Assembly: GCF_020103695.1 (NCBI RefSeq)
Contig: NZ_JAHXBF010000008.1
Location: forward strand, 310,001 to 374,000
Direction of reading: 5' to 3'
Source: Hyalangium versicolor
GTDB lineage: Bacteria > Myxococcota > Myxococcia > Myxococcales > Myxococcaceae
DNA length: 64,000 nucleotides
The notes under the pieces were generated by a model. The model ran no database searches, had not been told where the DNA came from, and saw only the letters and a program-made list of their open reading frames with translations. Position numbers and translations under genes: made by a program. Positions within the stretch are counted from its first letter, which is position 1. Each line of letters starts with the position of its first letter. Of this stretch, positions 54,826 through 64,000 are shown piece after piece.

Positions 54826-57800
54826 ATGCGAGGTGGTTCCCCGCGCCAGGGGCCTAAGCGACCCGTGCAATCGACCGTCGACACCCGAGAGTCTCTTCCA
54901 CCGCAGGACGGCCAGTGGCTGCGTGCACTGAAGGCCGAAGTCCAGCCCACCACCTTCAAGAAGGGCCGCGAGTACGCGGAGACCCGCCGCGTCTTCGGTC
55001 TGCAACGCGAAGGGGACCGCATCACCGCCCAGGTCGCCGGCTCGTCCGGCGAGCGCTACGAAGTGGTGCTGGAGCCCAAGGACGGCAAGGTCTCCTCCAC
55101 CTGCTCCTGCCAGTCCTGGAATACCTACGGCCCCCACTGCAAGCACGTGGTGGCCGCGGCGCTCATCTATGCAGCGCGGTTCCGGCCCCCTCCGCCGCCC
55201 ACGGCTGCTCGCGAGGCGCCCCGTGAGCCGCCCCGTGAGGCCCCCAGGGAGAAGGTGGCTCCGCAGGGCCCCGAGTTCGAGCCCGAGTCCGGGGCGGAGT
55301 CCGACGAGGAGATCGCCGTTCCGGATCTCCCTCCCGCGGCCGATCCGGTGAGCCTGCCGGCGCTGGCCAAGGTGGAGAGCTGGCTGGGGCTCTCCTCGCA
55401 GCCGGATTATGAGTTCCTGTACCGGCTGACGCCCTCCAACACGGGCCCCAGCGGCCGGCACTGGGTCATCGACGTGCGCCGCCAGGACGCCCAGATGAAG
55501 GGTCCCGTGCACGTCAAGCGGCTGCTCCAGGCGGGCACGCGCATCTCCCCGGCGGACGAGCGCGTGTTCCTCGTGCTCGCCAAGCACGAGCACCGGTATG
55601 ACTCGCGCATCGTGATGTCGGACGAGGACCTCTCGGAGATCCTCGACCTGCTGCGCCAGCGCCGAGTCATCTACCGCGGCACGCAGCTGATGTTCTCGGA
55701 AGTGCCGGTGCGTCCGCAGATCCATCTGGAGTCCCGTCCCGATGGAGCCACCGCGCGCATCGAACTGCTCTTCCCGGATGGAGTGAGCTATTCGCTCAAG
55801 GACGTCATCCTCCTTGCAGGCCGGCGCACGTACGTCATCCAGGCCCAGTCGCTGTTGCCAGTGGAGCCGGACTTCCCGCCCCGGCTGCTGCGCAAGTGGC
55901 TGCTGGAGCCGACCATGTCGTTCCCGGCTCCGCAGCTGGATCGCGTGCTGACGTTCTTCGCCGCGCACCTGCCGCGCTTCCGCATGGTGCTCAAGGCGGA
56001 CAACCTGGACGTGGACGAGTCCATCGAGCCGCGCTTCGTGCTCACCTTGGAGGGCACTCCGGACAAGGTGAAGGTGATGCTCGCGGCGCGGTACGGGCAG
56101 ACCACGGTCCCGGTGTCTCCCACCGCCACGCATCTGGGCTACGCGAGCGGCGTGGGCAACGAGAGCCGCAAGCTCTACCGGCGCCGCGAGGAGCTGGAGC
56201 GCGCGGCGGGCAAGCAGTTGACGGAGATGGGCCTGCGCTTTGAGGGGCAGTCCCACGTCTACGAGGCCAGCGGGGACGCGGCGCTCGAGTTCTGGGCGCG
56301 CGGGCTCGGCGCGCTGCCAGAGAACTGGGAGCGCTTCGGCGTGCAGGCGCCCAAGGTGCGGCTGCGCCCGAAGCTCCGGCCGCGCATCCGCGTGGGCATG
56401 AGCGGGGTGAACTGGTTCGATCTCGACGCCGAGTTCATCACCGATGATCAGGCGGTGGACCTGGGCGCGGTGCGCATGTGGCTGGAGTCCGGTCGGCGCT
56501 TCGTGCCGCTCAAGGATGGCACCTTCGCGGAGGCGGATCCGGCCGAGCTCAAGCGCGTGGCGGACATCCTGGAGGAGGCCGGCGCGATGCCGGGCCGCAC
56601 GCGCACGCGGCTGCCGCTGCATCAGGCCGTGGCGCTGGATCTGCTCGCGGACCTGGGCGAGTTCACCGAGGTGGAGGCCAAGGCCCGCCAGGCGATGATG
56701 GAGCTGCGCGACACGGCCGGTGTGCCCAAGGTGGCCATGCCCGAGGGGCTCCAGGCCACGTTGCGCCACTACCAGGAGACGGGCCTGGCGTGGCTCTGGT
56801 TCCTGCACCGGCACGGCCTGTCCGGCATCCTCGCGGACGACATGGGTCTGGGAAAGACGATCCAGTCCCTGAGCCTGCTGCAGAAGGTGAACAACGAGGA
56901 GGGCCACAAGCCGTCGCTCGTGGTGGCACCCACCAGCGTGCTCGCCAACTGGGAGCGCGAGGCCGAGCGCTTCACTCCGGCCCTGAAGACGATGGTGTGG
57001 CACGGCCAGGACCGCAAGGAGCGCGCCGAAGATCTCAAGGACGTGGATCTGGTGCTCACCTCGTACGCCCTGGTGCGGAGGGATCTCGAGCAGCTCTCGC
57101 AGGTAGGCTTCCGCTACGTCATCCTCGACGAGGCGCAGAACATCAAGAACGCGGACAGCGCCACGGCCCAGGCCTGCAAGTCGCTGCCGAGCGACACGCG
57201 CCTGGCCCTCACGGGCACGCCACTGGAGAACCGGCTCAGCGAGCTGTGGAGCCTCTTCGACTTCCTCATGCCGGGCTTCCTGGGCAGCGCGGAGGGCTTC
57301 AGCGATCGCTACGAGCAGCCCATCCAGGTGGCCAACGACGCCACGGCGCGCGACAGACTGCGCCGCCGCATCCAGCCCTTCATCCTGCGACGCCTGAAGA
57401 CGGAGGTGGCCAGCGATCTGCCTCCGAAGACGGAGAGCGTGGCGTGGTGCGAGATGGAGCCCGGCCAGGCGGCGCTCTACCGCGAGGTGCTCGAGGAGAG
57501 CCGCCGCAAGGTGAGCGAGAGCATCGAGAAGGTCGGCTTCAAGCGCAGCCGCGTGTCCATCCTGGCGGCGCTGATGCGGCTGCGGCAGGTGTGTTGTGAT
57601 CCGCGCCTGCTCAAGCTGCCGCCCAACACGCTCCTGCCCTCGAGCGCCAAGCTGGAGCGCTTCGGCCAGCTCGTGGACGATCTGGTGGCCGAGGGACACC
57701 GCGCCCTCGTCTTCAGCCAGTTCACGGAGATGCTGGAACTGCTCAAGAGCGAGGCCGACAAGCGCGGCCTGCAGTACCTCTACCTGGACGGTCGTACCAA

Positions 57801-58155
57801 GGACCGCATGTCCAAGGTGGATGACTTCAACCGGCCGGATGGCCCGCCGCTGTTCTTCATCAGCCTCAAGGCGGGCGGCACGGGCCTCAACCTCACGGCC
57901 GCGGACTACGTCATCCACTACGATCCGTGGTGGAACCCGGCCGTGGAGGACCAGGCCACGGACCGAACCCACCGCATCGGGCAGACTCGGGCCGTCATCA
58001 GCTACAAGCTCATTACCCGAGGCACCGTGGAGGAGAAGATCCTCTCACTCCAGCGGCGGAAGAAGGACCTGGCCGCCGGGGTGCTCGGGACCGAGGGAGA
58101 CTTCGGTCGGTTGCTGACAGAACAGGACATCGCGGACCTGTTCACCGAGAGCTGA
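54826..58155 (+). CDS. SNF2-family helicase with SWIM zinc finger
   Basis: About 1109 residues. An N-terminal SWIM zinc finger (CSCQSWNTYGPHCKH) is followed by a Pro/Glu linker and a middle domain of about 450 residues of the type found in bacterial SNF2 proteins. The motor starts near 650: DDMGLGKTIQ (Walker A), LDEAQNIKN (motif II), LTGTPLENRL, and ATDRTHRIGQ (motif VI). It remodels DNA-protein complexes. The start is uncertain: ATG at 54826 is used, but ATG 54733 and GTG 54865 are in frame. It is divergent from the dehydrogenase gene. Confidence 0.9.
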   Translation: MRGGSPRQGPKRPVQSTVDTRESLPPQDGQWLRALKAEVQPTTFKKGREYAETRRVFGLQREGDRITAQVAGSSGERYEVVLEPKDGKVSSTCSCQSWNTYGPHCKHVVAAALIYAARFRPPPPPTAAREAPREPPREAPREKVAPQGPEFEPESGAESDEEIAVPDLPPAADPVSLPALAKVESWLGLSSQPDYEFLYRLTPSNTGPSGRHWVIDVRRQDAQMKGPVHVKRLLQAGTRISPADERVFLVLAKHEHRYDSRIVMSDEDLSEILDLLRQRRVIYRGTQLMFSEVPVRPQIHLESRPDGATARIELLFPDGVSYSLKDVILLAGRRTYVIQAQSLLPVEPDFPPRLLRKWLLEPTMSFPAPQLDRVLTFFAAHLPRFRMVLKADNLDVDESIEPRFVLTLEGTPDKVKVMLAARYGQTTVPVSPTATHLGYASGVGNESRKLYRRREELERAAGKQLTEMGLRFEGQSHVYEASGDAALEFWARGLGALPENWERFGVQAPKVRLRPKLRPRIRVGMSGVNWFDLDAEFITDDQAVDLGAVRMWLESGRRFVPLKDGTFAEADPAELKRVADILEEAGAMPGRTRTRLPLHQAVALDLLADLGEFTEVEAKARQAMMELRDTAGVPKVAMPEGLQATLRHYQETGLAWLWFLHRHGLSGILADDMGLGKTIQSLSLLQKVNNEEGHKPSLVVAPTSVLANWEREAERFTPALKTMVWHGQDRKERAEDLKDVDLVLTSYALVRRDLEQLSQVGFRYVILDEAQNIKNADSATAQACKSLPSDTRLALTGTPLENRLSELWSLFDFLMPGFLGSAEGFSDRYEQPIQVANDATARDRLRRRIQPFILRRLKTEVASDLPPKTESVAWCEMEPGQAALYREVLEESRRKVSESIEKVGFKRSRVSILAALMRLRQVCCDPRLLKLPPNTLLPSSAKLERFGQLVDDLVAEGHRALVFSQFTEMLELLKSEADKRGLQYLYLDGRTKDRMSKVDDFNRPDGPPLFFISLKAGGTGLNLTAADYVIHYDPWWNPAVEDQATDRTHRIGQTRAVISYKLITRGTVEEKILSLQRRKKDLAAGVLGTEGDFGRLLTEQDIADLFTES

Positions 58156-58233
58156 CTTCCGGACGTCGCCCACTCTCCCACCCCACCGGCAGGCACGCGC
58201 CTGCACGGAACGTCTGTGCAGTGCCTTCGTTAC

Positions 58234-58250
58234 CTGCTAGGGTGTTCAGT
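58234..58250 (+). promoter_or_regulatory. LexA-like box upstream of recN
   Basis: CTGCTAGGGTGTTCAGT fits 14 of 17 positions of the asymmetric LexA motif CTRHAMRYBYGTTCAGS that I recall for Myxococcus xanthus, with the GTTCAG core intact. It ends 32 bp before the recN start, a fitting place for SOS control. The motif is quoted from memory. Confidence 0.45.
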
Positions 58251-58282
58251 ACCAGGGCTCCAAAGCGGATATCGGAGGGCGT

Positions 58283-60025
58283 GTGCTGCTGGGACTTCGG
58301 ATTTCGAACGTGGCGGTGATTGAAGAGGTGGAGGTGGGGTTCGGGCCCGGATTGACGGTGCTCACCGGCGAGACCGGGGCGGGCAAGTCCATCCTCGTGG
58401 ATGCGCTCGGGCTGCTGCTCGGCGGCCGGGCGGATGCGGACGTCATCCGGGCGGGGCGGGAGGATGCTTCCGTGGAAGGTGTCTTCGCGCGCACCCCCGC
58501 GATGGCCGAGCGTCTGGAGGAGTTGGGGATTCCGGATCTGGGCGAGGAGGTCCTGGTGCGCCGGGTGGTGGGGCGCAACGGACGTGGCAAGGCATACGTG
58601 AACGGCTCGTTGGTGACGGTGGGCGTCCTGGCGCGGCTCACCCGAGGGCTGGTGGACATCGCCGGCCAGCACGAGCACGTGAGCCTGTTCGACTCCAGCC
58701 TGCACTGCACGCTGCTGGATCGGTACGGCAACCTCACCGAGGCGCTTCAGGTCTACGGACAGCACTACGCCGCCCTGCGCGAGGTGGAGGCGCGGATGGA
58801 GTCGCTGGGCGGAGATGAGGCCCGCGTGCGAGAGCGCGCCGAGTTCTTGCGCTTCCAATTGGACGAGATCAATCGCCTGGACCCGGCGGCTGGAGAGGAC
58901 GCGAAGCTGGATGCGGAGCGGCGTCGGCTGGCCGGAGCGGAGAAGCTGCGGCGCCAGGCGTCCGAGGCCGAAGTGCTCATCTCCGGAGACGAGAGCTCCG
59001 CCCTGGAGACGGTGGGGCGGGCGTTGGGGCTGCTCAACGACGCGGTGCGGTGCGACGCGACACTCGGGCCCATCGTCCAGTCGATGAGCACGGCCATGGC
59101 CGAGTTGGAGGAGGCGCAGCGCCGGCTGAACCGCTACTCGGAGGGGCTGGAGTCCGATCCGTCCCGGTTGGGAGAGGTCGAGGAGCGCCTGGACGCCATC
59201 AAGCGTCTGTGCCGCAAGCACGGCGCCGCGCTGGAGGGAGTTCTCCAGAAGCGCAGTGAGCTGGAGACGGAGCTGTCCACCCTGGAGAACCGGCAGGAGA
59301 TCCTCGAGGGGCTGGCCCAGGAGCGTCAGAAGGCCGAGGCGCGGGCGAGAGAGAGTGCTACAGGCCTGTCGCGGGCCCGTGCTGCCTGTGCGGGGGAGTT
59401 CTCGCTCCAGGTGAGGGAGGGGCTGGCGGGGTTGGCCCTGGGCAAGGCGGCCTTCGAGGTGCGGGTGACGCCCGGCGGCCCGCTGCGGTCCGAGGGCACG
59501 GACGAGGTGGAGTTCTTCTTCAGCGCCAACCCCGGCGAGCCGCCGCGTCCCCTGGCCAAGGTGGCCTCGGGCGGTGAGGCCAGCCGGCTCCTGCTGGCCC
59601 TCAAGCGGGCCCTGGCCGATAGCGACGGGTGCGGCTGTTACGTACTGGACGAGGCGGACTCGGGGGTGAGTGGGGCCATCGCGGACGTGGTGGGACGGAT
59701 GATCAAGGAGGTCAGCGGTCACCGCCAGGTGCTCTGCATCACGCATCTTCCCCAGGTGGCCGCCTATGCGGACGCTCACCTGCTCATCCGCAAGGGGATC
59801 AAGGGAGGGCGCACCCTCTCGGAAGTCGTCCCCCTGGCGGCCGGGACGGAGCGGACGCAGGAACTGGCTCGGATGCTCTCCGGCGTGGAGGTCACGCGGG
59901 AGGCCCTGGGGGCGGCCGAGGCCCTGGTGCGTTCGGCCCACCGGGCCCTGGGGGTGGCCCCCCGGCCGAGACGCGAGCCGGCACCCGGGGGAGGGGCCCG
60001 GGGGCGCCTTCGGCAAAGCGCTTGA
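58283..60025 (+). CDS. recN: DNA repair protein RecN
   Basis: 580 residues, slightly longer than typical (about 555). SMC-like: N-terminal Walker A GETGAGKS at about 30-37, long coiled-coil middle (about 160-360), and C-terminal signature ASGGEASRLLLALKRAL with Walker B YVLDEADSGVSG. RecN acts in double-strand break repair. GTG at 58283 follows GGAGGGC. The extra C-terminal ~20 residues are Gly/Arg/Pro-rich. Confidence 0.96.
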   Translation: MLLGLRISNVAVIEEVEVGFGPGLTVLTGETGAGKSILVDALGLLLGGRADADVIRAGREDASVEGVFARTPAMAERLEELGIPDLGEEVLVRRVVGRNGRGKAYVNGSLVTVGVLARLTRGLVDIAGQHEHVSLFDSSLHCTLLDRYGNLTEALQVYGQHYAALREVEARMESLGGDEARVRERAEFLRFQLDEINRLDPAAGEDAKLDAERRRLAGAEKLRRQASEAEVLISGDESSALETVGRALGLLNDAVRCDATLGPIVQSMSTAMAELEEAQRRLNRYSEGLESDPSRLGEVEERLDAIKRLCRKHGAALEGVLQKRSELETELSTLENRQEILEGLAQERQKAEARARESATGLSRARAACAGEFSLQVREGLAGLALGKAAFEVRVTPGGPLRSEGTDEVEFFFSANPGEPPRPLAKVASGGEASRLLLALKRALADSDGCGCYVLDEADSGVSGAIADVVGRMIKEVSGHRQVLCITHLPQVAAYADAHLLIRKGIKGGRTLSEVVPLAAGTERTQELARMLSGVEVTREALGAAEALVRSAHRALGVAPRPRREPAPGGGARGRLRQSA

Positions 60026-60084
60026 GCACGGACAGAAGATCCGCGTCCTTGCCCCGCTCCAAGTCTCCACATAGCATCGGCGCC

Positions 60085-60882
60085 GTGTCCAAAACCGCAG
60101 GACAAAGCGCGGCACCTCAGATGAAGGTCGTCTCGGCGGGCCTCACCGACGTCGGTCGGAAGCGCAACCACAACGAAGACAGCTTCCTCATCGACGACGA
60201 GCTTCAGCTCTACGTCGTGGCGGATGGCATGGGTGGCCACGCTGGTGGTGGCACGGCCTCCCGCATCGCTGTCGAGACGATCGACAAGGAGATGCGACGG
60301 GCCCGGGACAGCCGGGACAATCCCTTCATCTCCACGCCCAACCTCCAGGACGCCCTCATCCCCGAGGCGCTCCGCACCGCCGTGGAGAAGGCCTGCCTGG
60401 CCATCTACACCGCGGCCCAGGAGGACCCACGCCTCTCCGGCATGGGCACCACGGTCATCTCCCTCGTGGTGAGAGATGACCAGGTCTTCTTCGCCCACGT
60501 GGGCGACAGTCGCGCCTATCTGATCCGCGGTGAGCTCATCCAGCAGATCAGCGAGGACCACTCGCTCGTCAACGAGCAGATCAAAGCGGGGATGATCACG
60601 CCCGAAGAGGCCAAGCACTCCCGCTACAAGAACATCATCACCCGCTCGGTCGGGTTCGAAGAGGAAGTCCAGGTGGACGTCATGGGCGTCATCTCCGAGC
60701 CCAAGGACGTGTTCCTCCTGTGTTCCGACGGTCTGGCCAACATGCTCGAGGACCGGGAGATCCAGGAGTTGGTGCTCAACACGCCCAACTTCCAGGACGT
60801 ACCCAAGCGCCTCATTGACATGGCCAACGAGCGGGGCGGTGACGACAACATCACCGTCATTGTTGTACAAATGCAGGCTTGA
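60085..60882 (+). CDS. PP2C-type Ser/Thr protein phosphatase
   Basis: 265 residues from a GTG (ATG 60121 is an alternative). All metal and catalytic motifs are present: RNHNEDSF, VADGMGGHAGG, GTTVIS, FFAHVGDSRAYL, LLCSDGL and RGGDDNITVIVVQ. It would reverse Hanks-type kinase phosphorylation, such as by the kinase at 37605. It starts 60 bp after recN. Confidence 0.94.
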   Translation: MSKTAGQSAAPQMKVVSAGLTDVGRKRNHNEDSFLIDDELQLYVVADGMGGHAGGGTASRIAVETIDKEMRRARDSRDNPFISTPNLQDALIPEALRTAVEKACLAIYTAAQEDPRLSGMGTTVISLVVRDDQVFFAHVGDSRAYLIRGELIQQISEDHSLVNEQIKAGMITPEEAKHSRYKNIITRSVGFEEEVQVDVMGVISEPKDVFLLCSDGLANMLEDREIQELVLNTPNFQDVPKRLIDMANERGGDDNITVIVVQMQA

Positions 60883-61110
60883 TGGATCCTGTGCGGGGAG
60901 CAGGACCTTCCAGGTGTGTCGAGTGTTTTGTTCACCTTGACACCTTGGAAACGGCGATGATAGCTGCGCAAACTGTTCCAGTTCTGGCGAAATGCCGCTG
61001 ACTGACGGACTCCGAGGGGCGTGGCGAAGGCGGTAGGTGTGGCGAGCAGGCCGAGGCCTTAGGTTTGCGCGCCGTAGAGCCCACAGCGTGAGCACTTAGG
61101 GAGTTGTTGC

Positions 61111-62040
61111 GTGGCGAAAAAGTCCTACACCCTGATTGTGGTCTCGGACCACAACGCTCCCGTCCAGCGCTTCCACATCCAGAAGTCCTTCCTCGTGCAG
61201 TTGGGTGTGGGGGTGGTGCTGTTGGCGGGGATGGCGCTGGGCGCGACGGTCCATTATTTCCGCGTGGCGCAGGATGCCGCGGAGAACCGCATCCTGAGGG
61301 ACGAGAACCTCACCCTGCGCGGGCAGCTGAAGTCAGTGCGTGAGCGCATCGAGCACATCGGCACCACGCTGGACCGGGTGGAGCGGTTCGATCAGAAGCT
61401 GCGCGCCATCACCTTGCTGTCTGATCCGCAGCGCAACCTGGCCATGGGCCCCACGGAGACGGAGCCCGGCACCGCGGCTCCGGCGACGACGGACACCCAG
61501 TTCACCCAGCTGACCACCAGCGACTCGCCCAACGCGCTGAATGCGTTGACCGGGCGGCTGGACAAGCTCTCGGCCGAGGCGACGCGGCAGGAGCAGAGCC
61601 TGCAGGAACTGCAGGCGTACTTCCAGGATCAGAAGTCGCTGTTGGCTTCGACGCCGTCCATCTGGCCGGCGCGCGGCTGGGTGACGAGCGACTTCGGCCA
61701 GCGGCTGGATCCGTACACGGCGGACCGGGTGATGCACCAGGGCCTGGACATCGCGGCCCCGCACGGCAAGGAAGTGTTCGCGCCGTCGGACGGCACGGTG
61801 GTGTTCGCGGGGCTCGAGGGCGGTTACGGCAACGTGATCGTCATCGACCATGGGTACGGCATCAAGACGCGCTACGGGCACCTGTCCCGGCTGATGGTGA
61901 AGTCGGGAGAGCGCGTGAAGCGCGGCGCGCTGATCGCTGCGGTGGGCAACACGGGCCGCTCCACCGGTCCGCACCTGCACTACGAAGTCCGCGTGAACGG
62001 CATCGCGCAGAACCCGCGGAAGTTCATCCTTGAGGAGTAG
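61111..62040 (+). CDS. M23 family membrane-bound peptidase (LytM/Gly-Gly endopeptidase type)
   Basis: 309 residues, GTG start. A membrane helix at about 29-48 is followed by a coiled coil (about 55-100 and 150-180) and an M23 domain at about 190-309. The zinc ligands HQGLD (H and D) and HLHYEV (H-x-H) are intact, so it should cut peptidoglycan cross-links rather than be a regulator. The last 17 bp overlap the convergent gene. Confidence 0.93.
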   Translation: MAKKSYTLIVVSDHNAPVQRFHIQKSFLVQLGVGVVLLAGMALGATVHYFRVAQDAAENRILRDENLTLRGQLKSVRERIEHIGTTLDRVERFDQKLRAITLLSDPQRNLAMGPTETEPGTAAPATTDTQFTQLTTSDSPNALNALTGRLDKLSAEATRQEQSLQELQAYFQDQKSLLASTPSIWPARGWVTSDFGQRLDPYTADRVMHQGLDIAAPHGKEVFAPSDGTVVFAGLEGGYGNVIVIDHGYGIKTRYGHLSRLMVKSGERVKRGALIAAVGNTGRSTGPHLHYEVRVNGIAQNPRKFILEE

Positions 62041-62731
62041 GCGTCCCGGGGACGAAGCCGTCGAGGCGGATGCGCCGGCGCTGGACGACCTCGGTCGTGC
62101 GCTCCTGGCGCTCCAGGACGTGGGCCCGCTCCAACTCGGCCCACAGCAGTGGCCCCAGAACCTGCCAGTGAGAAGGCTGATCCACAGTCAGCTCCAGCAG
62201 CGCCACCGTGTGCTGAGGCACGTCCTGCGTTGCGGTGCCCGTGGGGAGCACCTTTGCCACGTCCTCGGCGAGCCGGGTGCGCGTGGCCTCCTTCTGCTCG
62301 GGCTGGACGGTGAGCTGGGAGGTGGGCGTGAGCAGCGCGGCGAAGGCATCCGGGTGGATGCGCACCACCTTGGCTCCCGGGTACTGAGCGGCCAGTGACT
62401 CCACGGTGGCCTTGAGCACGGCGTCTCCCACGCCGAAGCCGAAGCGCGCGTTGACGTTGATCATCCCCTGCACGTCCGTGATGACGGCGCCCACCTTCCA
62501 TCCATCGTGGTGGGCGTGGGTGGAGAGATCGAACTCCTCCTTGAGCAGGCTGCCCTGGGTGAGCGCGAGGGCCTGTAGCGCGCCCAGCTTGTCCGGCTGC
62601 CCCCGGCGAGCGCGCTCTGCCTCGAGCAGGGTCTCCACGGCGAGCTGGACGGGCTGGGGACTGCGGGCAACAGCCCAGGGGTGCAGGGCGATGAGGGCGG
62701 TGGCGGTGGCGTCGTCGATGGCGTAGGGCAT
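62024..62731 (-). CDS. Degenerate GGDEF-like protein
   Basis: 235 residues, soluble. ITDVQGMINVNARFGFGVGD mirrors the DxDxFKxINDxxGHxxGD stretch of diguanylate cyclases, and VVRIHPDAFAALL stands where RxGGDEFxxLL would be, with the GGDEF site lost. It therefore should not make c-di-GMP but may bind it or GTP, or just keep the fold. N-terminal ~70 residues are helical. The gene converges on the M23 peptidase and overlaps it by 17 bp. Confidence 0.65.
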   Translation of the reverse strand: MPYAIDDATATALIALHPWAVARSPQPVQLAVETLLEAERARRGQPDKLGALQALALTQGSLLKEEFDLSTHAHHDGWKVGAVITDVQGMINVNARFGFGVGDAVLKATVESLAAQYPGAKVVRIHPDAFAALLTPTSQLTVQPEQKEATRTRLAEDVAKVLPTGTATQDVPQHTVALLELTVDQPSHWQVLGPLLWAELERAHVLERQERTTEVVQRRRIRLDGFVPGTPTPQG

Positions 62732-62776
62732 CGCCGCTCTTGTATCGCGGAGGCGGCACTCGCGCAGGCCCGAGGC

Positions 62777-63937
62777 TCAGCGCCGGTGGGCCGTCACCGT
62801 CACCTCGTCTCGGTCATGGTAGAGCTGGCGCACGGTCAAGCCCTTCCAGCCTCCGTCCTCGGTGAGCGTGTGGCGCACTCGCAGCAGGATGGGGTTCTTG
62901 TCCTTCATCGGCAGCTTGATGTTGGCCACCAGGTGCGAGGCCCAGCCGCGCCGCCCCCACTTGGCGAGCAGCTGCGCCACCTCGAGCGGGCGCCAGGCCA
63001 TGTCGCAGAAGAGCCAGTCCGCGGGTTCCTCGGGAGCGAAGGCGAAGGCGCTCTCCTGCACGTGCCGCACGCGGGGATTCGAGGCCAGCTCGGGCATGAG
63101 CCGCGCGGGATCCACGGCGATCACCTTCGCGCCCCGCGTCACCAGCCGCTGGGTCCACCCCCCGGGCGCGGCGCCGAGATCCACGCAGACATCCCCCCGG
63201 CCCGGCTCGAAGGGCAGGCCATCGAGCGCCTCCTCCAGCTTCATCGCCGCCCGGGAGGGAGACTCGCCCGCGCGCCGCATCCGCCGCCGGCCACCGGGAG
63301 CCAGGGACAGCGCCTCTCGTGCATGCACCACGCCCACGAAGGTGACGCCCGGAGCCACACACAGCGTGACGAGCCGAGCCCCCGCTTCCCTGGCCCGCTC
63401 CGCGTCCTCGAGCAGACGGCTGGCCGGAAGGAGCCCGCGCACCGCATCGCGCAGTGCCTCCGCCTGGGCCGCGAGCGCATTGCCTTGAGGCGTGTCCGGA
63501 GTGAACGCCTGGAGCACCAGGGGCGCGGGAGGCGGCAGGGCGGCCACGGCCTGGGCCACCGCTGTGGCGAGCGCCTCCGGTTCCTCGTCCGAGAAGCTGG
63601 CCACCACGCGGCTGCCCTGACGAGCGAAAGCAGGAGCGAGCTCCTGCTGGCCCTCGCTCTCCACCAGCGCTTCGCCCAGCAGTCGAGGCTCGGCCGAGGC
63701 CCAGGCCAGCTCTTCGAAGAGGTGGGGCTCGAAGCCCGCGCGGCACGTCCACAGCCAGCGTCCCGGGCGAGCCTCCAGAGTCTGTGGGGGCATGGGGGGC
63801 ATCCGCACCCGGAGTGGGACTCGGAGGCCGGGCGAGGCGGGAGCAGCTCGCTCGGAAGGTCGGCCAGGGGCGCGCGGCGGGTGCCGCCCCGAAGGGTGAG
63901 CAGGGCGACGGTTCTGGGGATTTCGGCGTCTCGACAT
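62777..63937 (-). CDS. RlmM-like 23S rRNA ribose 2'-O-methyltransferase
   Basis: 386 residues from ATG 63937; a later ATG at about 63800 is also possible and would remove a basic 47-residue extension. N-terminal domain and FtsJ-type methyltransferase domain with VDLGAAPGGWTQRL. The K-D-K-E catalytic set is visible: K in RAAMKLEEAL, D in FCDMAWRP, K in NIKLPMKD and E near HDRDEVTV. RlmM modifies C2498 of 23S rRNA in E. coli; the site here is inferred. Confidence 0.88.
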   Translation of the reverse strand: MSRRRNPQNRRPAHPSGRHPPRAPGRPSERAAPASPGLRVPLRVRMPPMPPQTLEARPGRWLWTCRAGFEPHLFEELAWASAEPRLLGEALVESEGQQELAPAFARQGSRVVASFSDEEPEALATAVAQAVAALPPPAPLVLQAFTPDTPQGNALAAQAEALRDAVRGLLPASRLLEDAERAREAGARLVTLCVAPGVTFVGVVHAREALSLAPGGRRRMRRAGESPSRAAMKLEEALDGLPFEPGRGDVCVDLGAAPGGWTQRLVTRGAKVIAVDPARLMPELASNPRVRHVQESAFAFAPEEPADWLFCDMAWRPLEVAQLLAKWGRRGWASHLVANIKLPMKDKNPILLRVRHTLTEDGGWKGLTVRQLYHDRDEVTVTAHRR

Positions 63938-64000
63938 TGCGTGGACTCGGTTCCGCTTTACTCTGTCCTGACCGCGCGCAGGGCAGACAGGCAAGAGGAA

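Noticed and set aside
54739-57972. Minus-strand open frame of about 1077 codons
   Set aside because: Antisense to the SNF2 helicase, whose motifs are intact; composition is a shadow of high-GC codons.
60883-61110. Imperfect inverted repeats in the gap before the M23 peptidase gene
   Set aside because: Stems are short or broken and no T-run follows; not distinguishable from chance.

Overview
The window looks like chromosomal DNA of a myxobacterium, most likely from the Archangium/Cystobacter/Hyalangium/Stigmatella group. The reasons are the very high GC content with strong G/C preference at third codon positions, many GTG and some TTG starts, abundant secreted lipoproteins with Cys-rich or Asp/Ala/Gly-rich stretches, a membrane Ser/Thr kinase with a PEGA domain, an NtrC-type regulator paired with a receiver-bearing histidine kinase, and several c-di-GMP-type domains. 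This is inference from gene style; no rRNA or other taxonomic marker is present. I see no prophage, insertion sequence or CRISPR array.

Layout. 1-8560 is a secreted/surface block: a truncated Asp-Ala-Gly-rich lipoprotein, a 54-residue Lys-rich protein, a metzincin-type protease lipoprotein with seven 49-residue repeats, a secreted 8-Cys protein, and a 1314-residue G8-domain beta-helix protein. 8729-13384 is a six-gene minus-strand operon of TadE/TadG/Flp-like proteins plus an exported protein with four CX3C motifs. 13527-15107 holds a secreted unknown protein and a tRNA-Val/tRNA-Asp transcription unit with promoter and terminator. 15313-23327 is metabolic: secreted isoamylase, hemE, an unknown, and the fadI-fadJ beta-oxidation pair. 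23392-30958 mixes membrane and envelope genes: DUF808, a PIG-V-like mannosyltransferase with a methyltransferase, a short-chain dehydrogenase with YccF, DUF3014, and a GT2/ChbG pair.

31097-40306 is signalling and housekeeping: a diguanylate cyclase with a dead receiver domain, a histidine kinase/NtrC operon with a palindrome-covered promoter, rarA, nadK, a Ser/Thr kinase and a YdcF protein. 40326-46370 carries transport genes (a zinc-type CDF exporter converging on a His-tailed DMT transporter, then an ABC-2 exporter) and a 5'-nucleotidase lipoprotein. 46547-50062 encodes a giant lipoprotein with eleven six-Cys repeats. 50067-53177 is a tight tetR-MFS-coaD-metallo-hydrolase operon whose genes all overlap by 4 bp and which has a near-consensus promoter covered by a palindrome. 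53202-63937 holds apt and a 2-hydroxyacid dehydrogenase, a SWIM/SNF2 helicase, recN with a LexA-like box, a PP2C phosphatase, an M23 peptidase, a degenerate GGDEF-like protein and an RlmM-like methyltransferase.

The best candidates for something undescribed are the TadE/TadG/Flp-like operon with the four-CX3C protein, the tetR-MFS-coaD-hydrolase operon, and the antisense-overlapping metal transporter pair.
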